NCBI GenBank assembly: GCA_023269865.1
Contig: JAGDWR010000089.1
Coordinates: 1-7,294 of the forward strand
Direction of reading: 5' to 3'
Source: Candidatus Methanodesulfokora sp.
GTDB lineage: Archaea; Korarchaeota; Korarchaeia; Korarchaeales; Korarchaeaceae
DNA: 7,294 nucleotides
Under the pieces are notes generated by a model. The model did no database searches. It had not been told where the DNA came from and saw only the letters and a list, made by a program, of their open reading frames with translations. Shown piece after piece: positions 6,629 through 7,294 of the stretch; the first letter of the stretch is position 1, and each line of letters starts with the position of its first letter. A program made the translations under genes and the position numbers.

Positions 6629-6640
6629 CTATATAAATTT
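6629..6640 (-). promoter_or_regulatory. Promoter (TATA box) of the importer operon
   Basis: The minus strand reads AAATTTATATAG, a good archaeal TATA box centred near 6634. Transcription would start about 26 nt downstream, near 6608. That gives a leader of about 30 nt carrying the GAGGTG SD before the FmdE ATG at 6577. It is flanked on both sides by related operator-like sequences (6603-6620 and 6661-6676). Confidence 0.6.
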
Positions 6641-6660
6641 TGTCACTATATTAAAAAAGT

Positions 6661-6676
6661 TGTTACCAAAGTGAGC
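6661..6676. promoter_or_regulatory. Operator-like element B, upstream of the TATA box
   Basis: TGTTACCAAAGTGAGC shares TGTTACC plus an A-run with element A, and contains GTGAGC, the reverse complement of element A's GCTCAC. The two elements start 58 bp apart and bracket the operon TATA box, which suggests cooperative binding or looping. No binding protein is known from this window. Confidence 0.3.
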
Positions 6677-6851
6677 ATGAAGTGTTAATCATTCTCAGCA
6701 AGGCCATGACCTTAAGAAATGGAGGATGAAGAGGGAGGAAAGCTCTGGGAGATGCTAAGGGAGCTTGGAGTCATAAGACAAGAGCTTTGATTCTCTCCAC
6801 AGCTAAAGCCGAAAGATTTCTAATTTTCAGCCTTTAAGCATCATACTAAGT

Positions 6852-6877
6852 TCAGGGTTGTGTCAAACCAGCCCTGA
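6852..6877. other. Nine-base-pair hairpin in the intergenic stretch
   Basis: TCAGGGTTG (6852-6860) pairs with CAGCCCTGA (6869-6877), with one G-T pair and an 8-nt loop. It lacks a following T-tract on either strand, so it is not a clear terminator. It could be a protein-binding site or a relic of a mobile-element end. Confidence 0.4.
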
Positions 6878-6986
6878 CATATTGCCACGCTTGAGTAGCT
6901 GCCTATGACTTTCGCTCGAAACTACTATGAAACCATTTTTCTTGCCGAGCATTTTGTGAGTTACATAACTGAGGGAAGAGAAGGAA

Positions 6987-7053
6987 TTTATATAAATATA
7001 GAATCCAAAAGCCTTTTATTCTGCTCATTCAACTTCCTTCATGCCAGCTGCTG
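6987..7053 (+). repeat. Right copy of long direct repeat, running into the CARF gene start
   Basis: The first 51 bases (6987-7037) are identical to 2696-2746. The match resumes at 7043-7053 after a 3-nt length difference. This copy has the intact ATG (7041) of the CARF gene. Its left end carries the csx1-type TATA box, which here faces leftward toward the importer operon with no csx1 behind it. Confidence 0.95.
7012..7021 (+). promoter_or_regulatory. Candidate promoter element of the CARF gene
   Basis: CCTTTTATTC contains a TATA-like core about 26 nt before the ATG at 7041, a spacing that would give a leaderless mRNA; no SD is visible before the ATG. The stronger TATA at 6987-6998 could instead give a leader of about 22 nt. 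If both are used, the repeat unit is a compact divergent promoter: one element for csx1 and one for the CARF gene. Confidence 0.4.
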
Positions 7054-7294
7054 TCGTAGCCCCTCTGGGCCTCTCCCCTCCTGTTGTGACCGAGTTTGTG
7101 CAGTGGCTTGTCTCAAGAGGCATTGATGTGAGGAGAGTTTACCTCCTGGCTACAAATGAGGAGGATGTCCTATCAGGGGCAAGGCTGATAGAGGCAGCGA
7201 TCTCATGCAGATATCCCTCCATCGAGGTGAGGACTCATGAGCTTTCCTACGGGGATGTTGACAATGAGGAGAGAGCCATAGACTTTCTCCTCAC
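7041..7294 (+). CDS. CARF-domain protein, probable Crn1-type cyclic-oligoadenylate ring nuclease (partial, N-terminal 84 aa)
   Basis: The gene starts at ATG 7041 and runs off the window end, so only the first 84 residues are visible. They begin MPAAVVAPLGLSPPVVTEFV. The first strand plus the GxSPxVVTE turn (residues 10-18, S12) is the ligand-binding loop of CARF proteins. The next segments (VYLLATNEEDV at 34-44, SIEVRTHEL at 62-70, then an acidic DVDNEERAIDFL) follow in the order I recall for Crn1 ring nucleases such as Sso2081, which degrade cyclic tetra-adenylate and switch Csx1 off. The downstream catalytic lysine and any effector domain lie outside the window. It could therefore also be a Csm6/Csx1-like or other CARF effector. 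Its divergent pairing with csx1 through shared promoter DNA supports a role in the same signalling pathway. Confidence 0.68.
   Translation, partial: MPAAVVAPLGLSPPVVTEFVQWLVSRGIDVRRVYLLATNEEDVLSGARLIEAAISCRYPSIEVRTHELSYGDVDNEERAIDFLL

Larger units (their letters stand above)
6641..6986. other. Intergenic stretch upstream of the importer operon, no convincing gene
   Basis: Apart from operator-like element B, this stretch holds a 23-codon + strand frame (6719-6790, beginning MEDEEGGKLWEMLRELGVIR) with protein-like composition but no visible promoter or SD, and a hairpin at 6852-6877. The rest shows nothing I can name. The short frame may be the relic of a gene end or a microprotein. A longer + strand frame from 6905 runs out of frame through the repeat and into the CARF gene, and is not credible. 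Confidence 0.4.

Noticed and set aside
2696..7053. Ordinary insertion sequence or composite transposon
   Set aside because: No transposase, integrase or terminal inverted repeats are visible. The duplicated ends are far longer than known short target duplications and consist of the host gene's promoter and first codons.
6905..7126. Open + strand frame of 73 codons beginning MTFARNYYETIFLAEHF
   Set aside because: It runs through the repeat and into the first 86 bases of the CARF gene in another frame, its second half is cysteine/serine-rich nonsense, and no promoter or SD precedes it.
1..7294. CRISPR array near the Csx1 and CARF genes
   Set aside because: No regularly spaced repeat of 23-47 bp was seen. 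The only long repeat has two copies about 4.3 kb apart and is promoter/gene-start DNA.

Overview
This window looks like thermophilic archaeal DNA, probably Thermoproteota or Korarchaeota. That placement is an inference from archaeal TATA-type promoter elements, a promoter-to-start spacing that implies leaderless genes, heavy AGG/AGA arginine use, a crenarchaeal-style VapBC pair and a type III CRISPR ancillary nuclease. No rRNA, tRNA or CRISPR array is visible. The species cannot be fixed from this sequence.

Layout. Positions 1-616 hold an overlapping VapB antitoxin / VapC PIN-toxin pair on the + strand. Positions 617-883 carry what look like decayed minus-strand coding remnants. Positions 884-1096 hold an orphan small antitoxin-like protein. 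A minus-strand gene (1270-2670) encodes a Csx1/MJ1666-family protein: a CARF domain with the DxTHG motif and a C-terminal HEPN Rx4H catalytic motif, i.e. a cyclic-oligoadenylate-activated RNase. A four-gene minus-strand operon (6577 down to 2943) encodes an FmdE-family zinc protein, a membrane-tethered substrate-binding protein, a FecCD/BtuC-type permease and its ATPase, together a type II metal or metallo-cofactor importer. At the right edge a + strand gene begins (7041, cut by the window end) whose N-terminus resembles CARF-domain ring nucleases of the Crn1 (Sso2081) type.

The most striking structure is a 51-bp perfect direct repeat at 2696-2746 and 6987-7037. With one small gap it continues for another 11 matching bases into the 5' end of the right-hand CARF gene. 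One copy abuts the start of csx1 and the other abuts the start of the CARF gene, and the importer operon lies exactly between them. Collapsing the two copies would rebuild a divergent csx1 / ring-nuclease pair separated by about 80 bp. The simplest reading is that a metal-uptake cassette of about 4.3 kb now sits in the shared promoter of a CRISPR second-messenger effector and its putative off-switch. Because the promoter was duplicated, both genes kept a copy. The left copy retains a relic of the CARF gene's first codons with its ATG changed to ACG.

How the genes may work together: Csx1 would degrade RNA when a type III CRISPR complex makes cyclic oligoadenylate, and a ring nuclease would destroy that signal. 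VapBC and the orphan antitoxin make the left half a defence/stress island. The importer looks like a passenger with its own promoter, SD sequences and paired operator-like repeats, but it may also receive transcription from the duplicated csx1 promoter.
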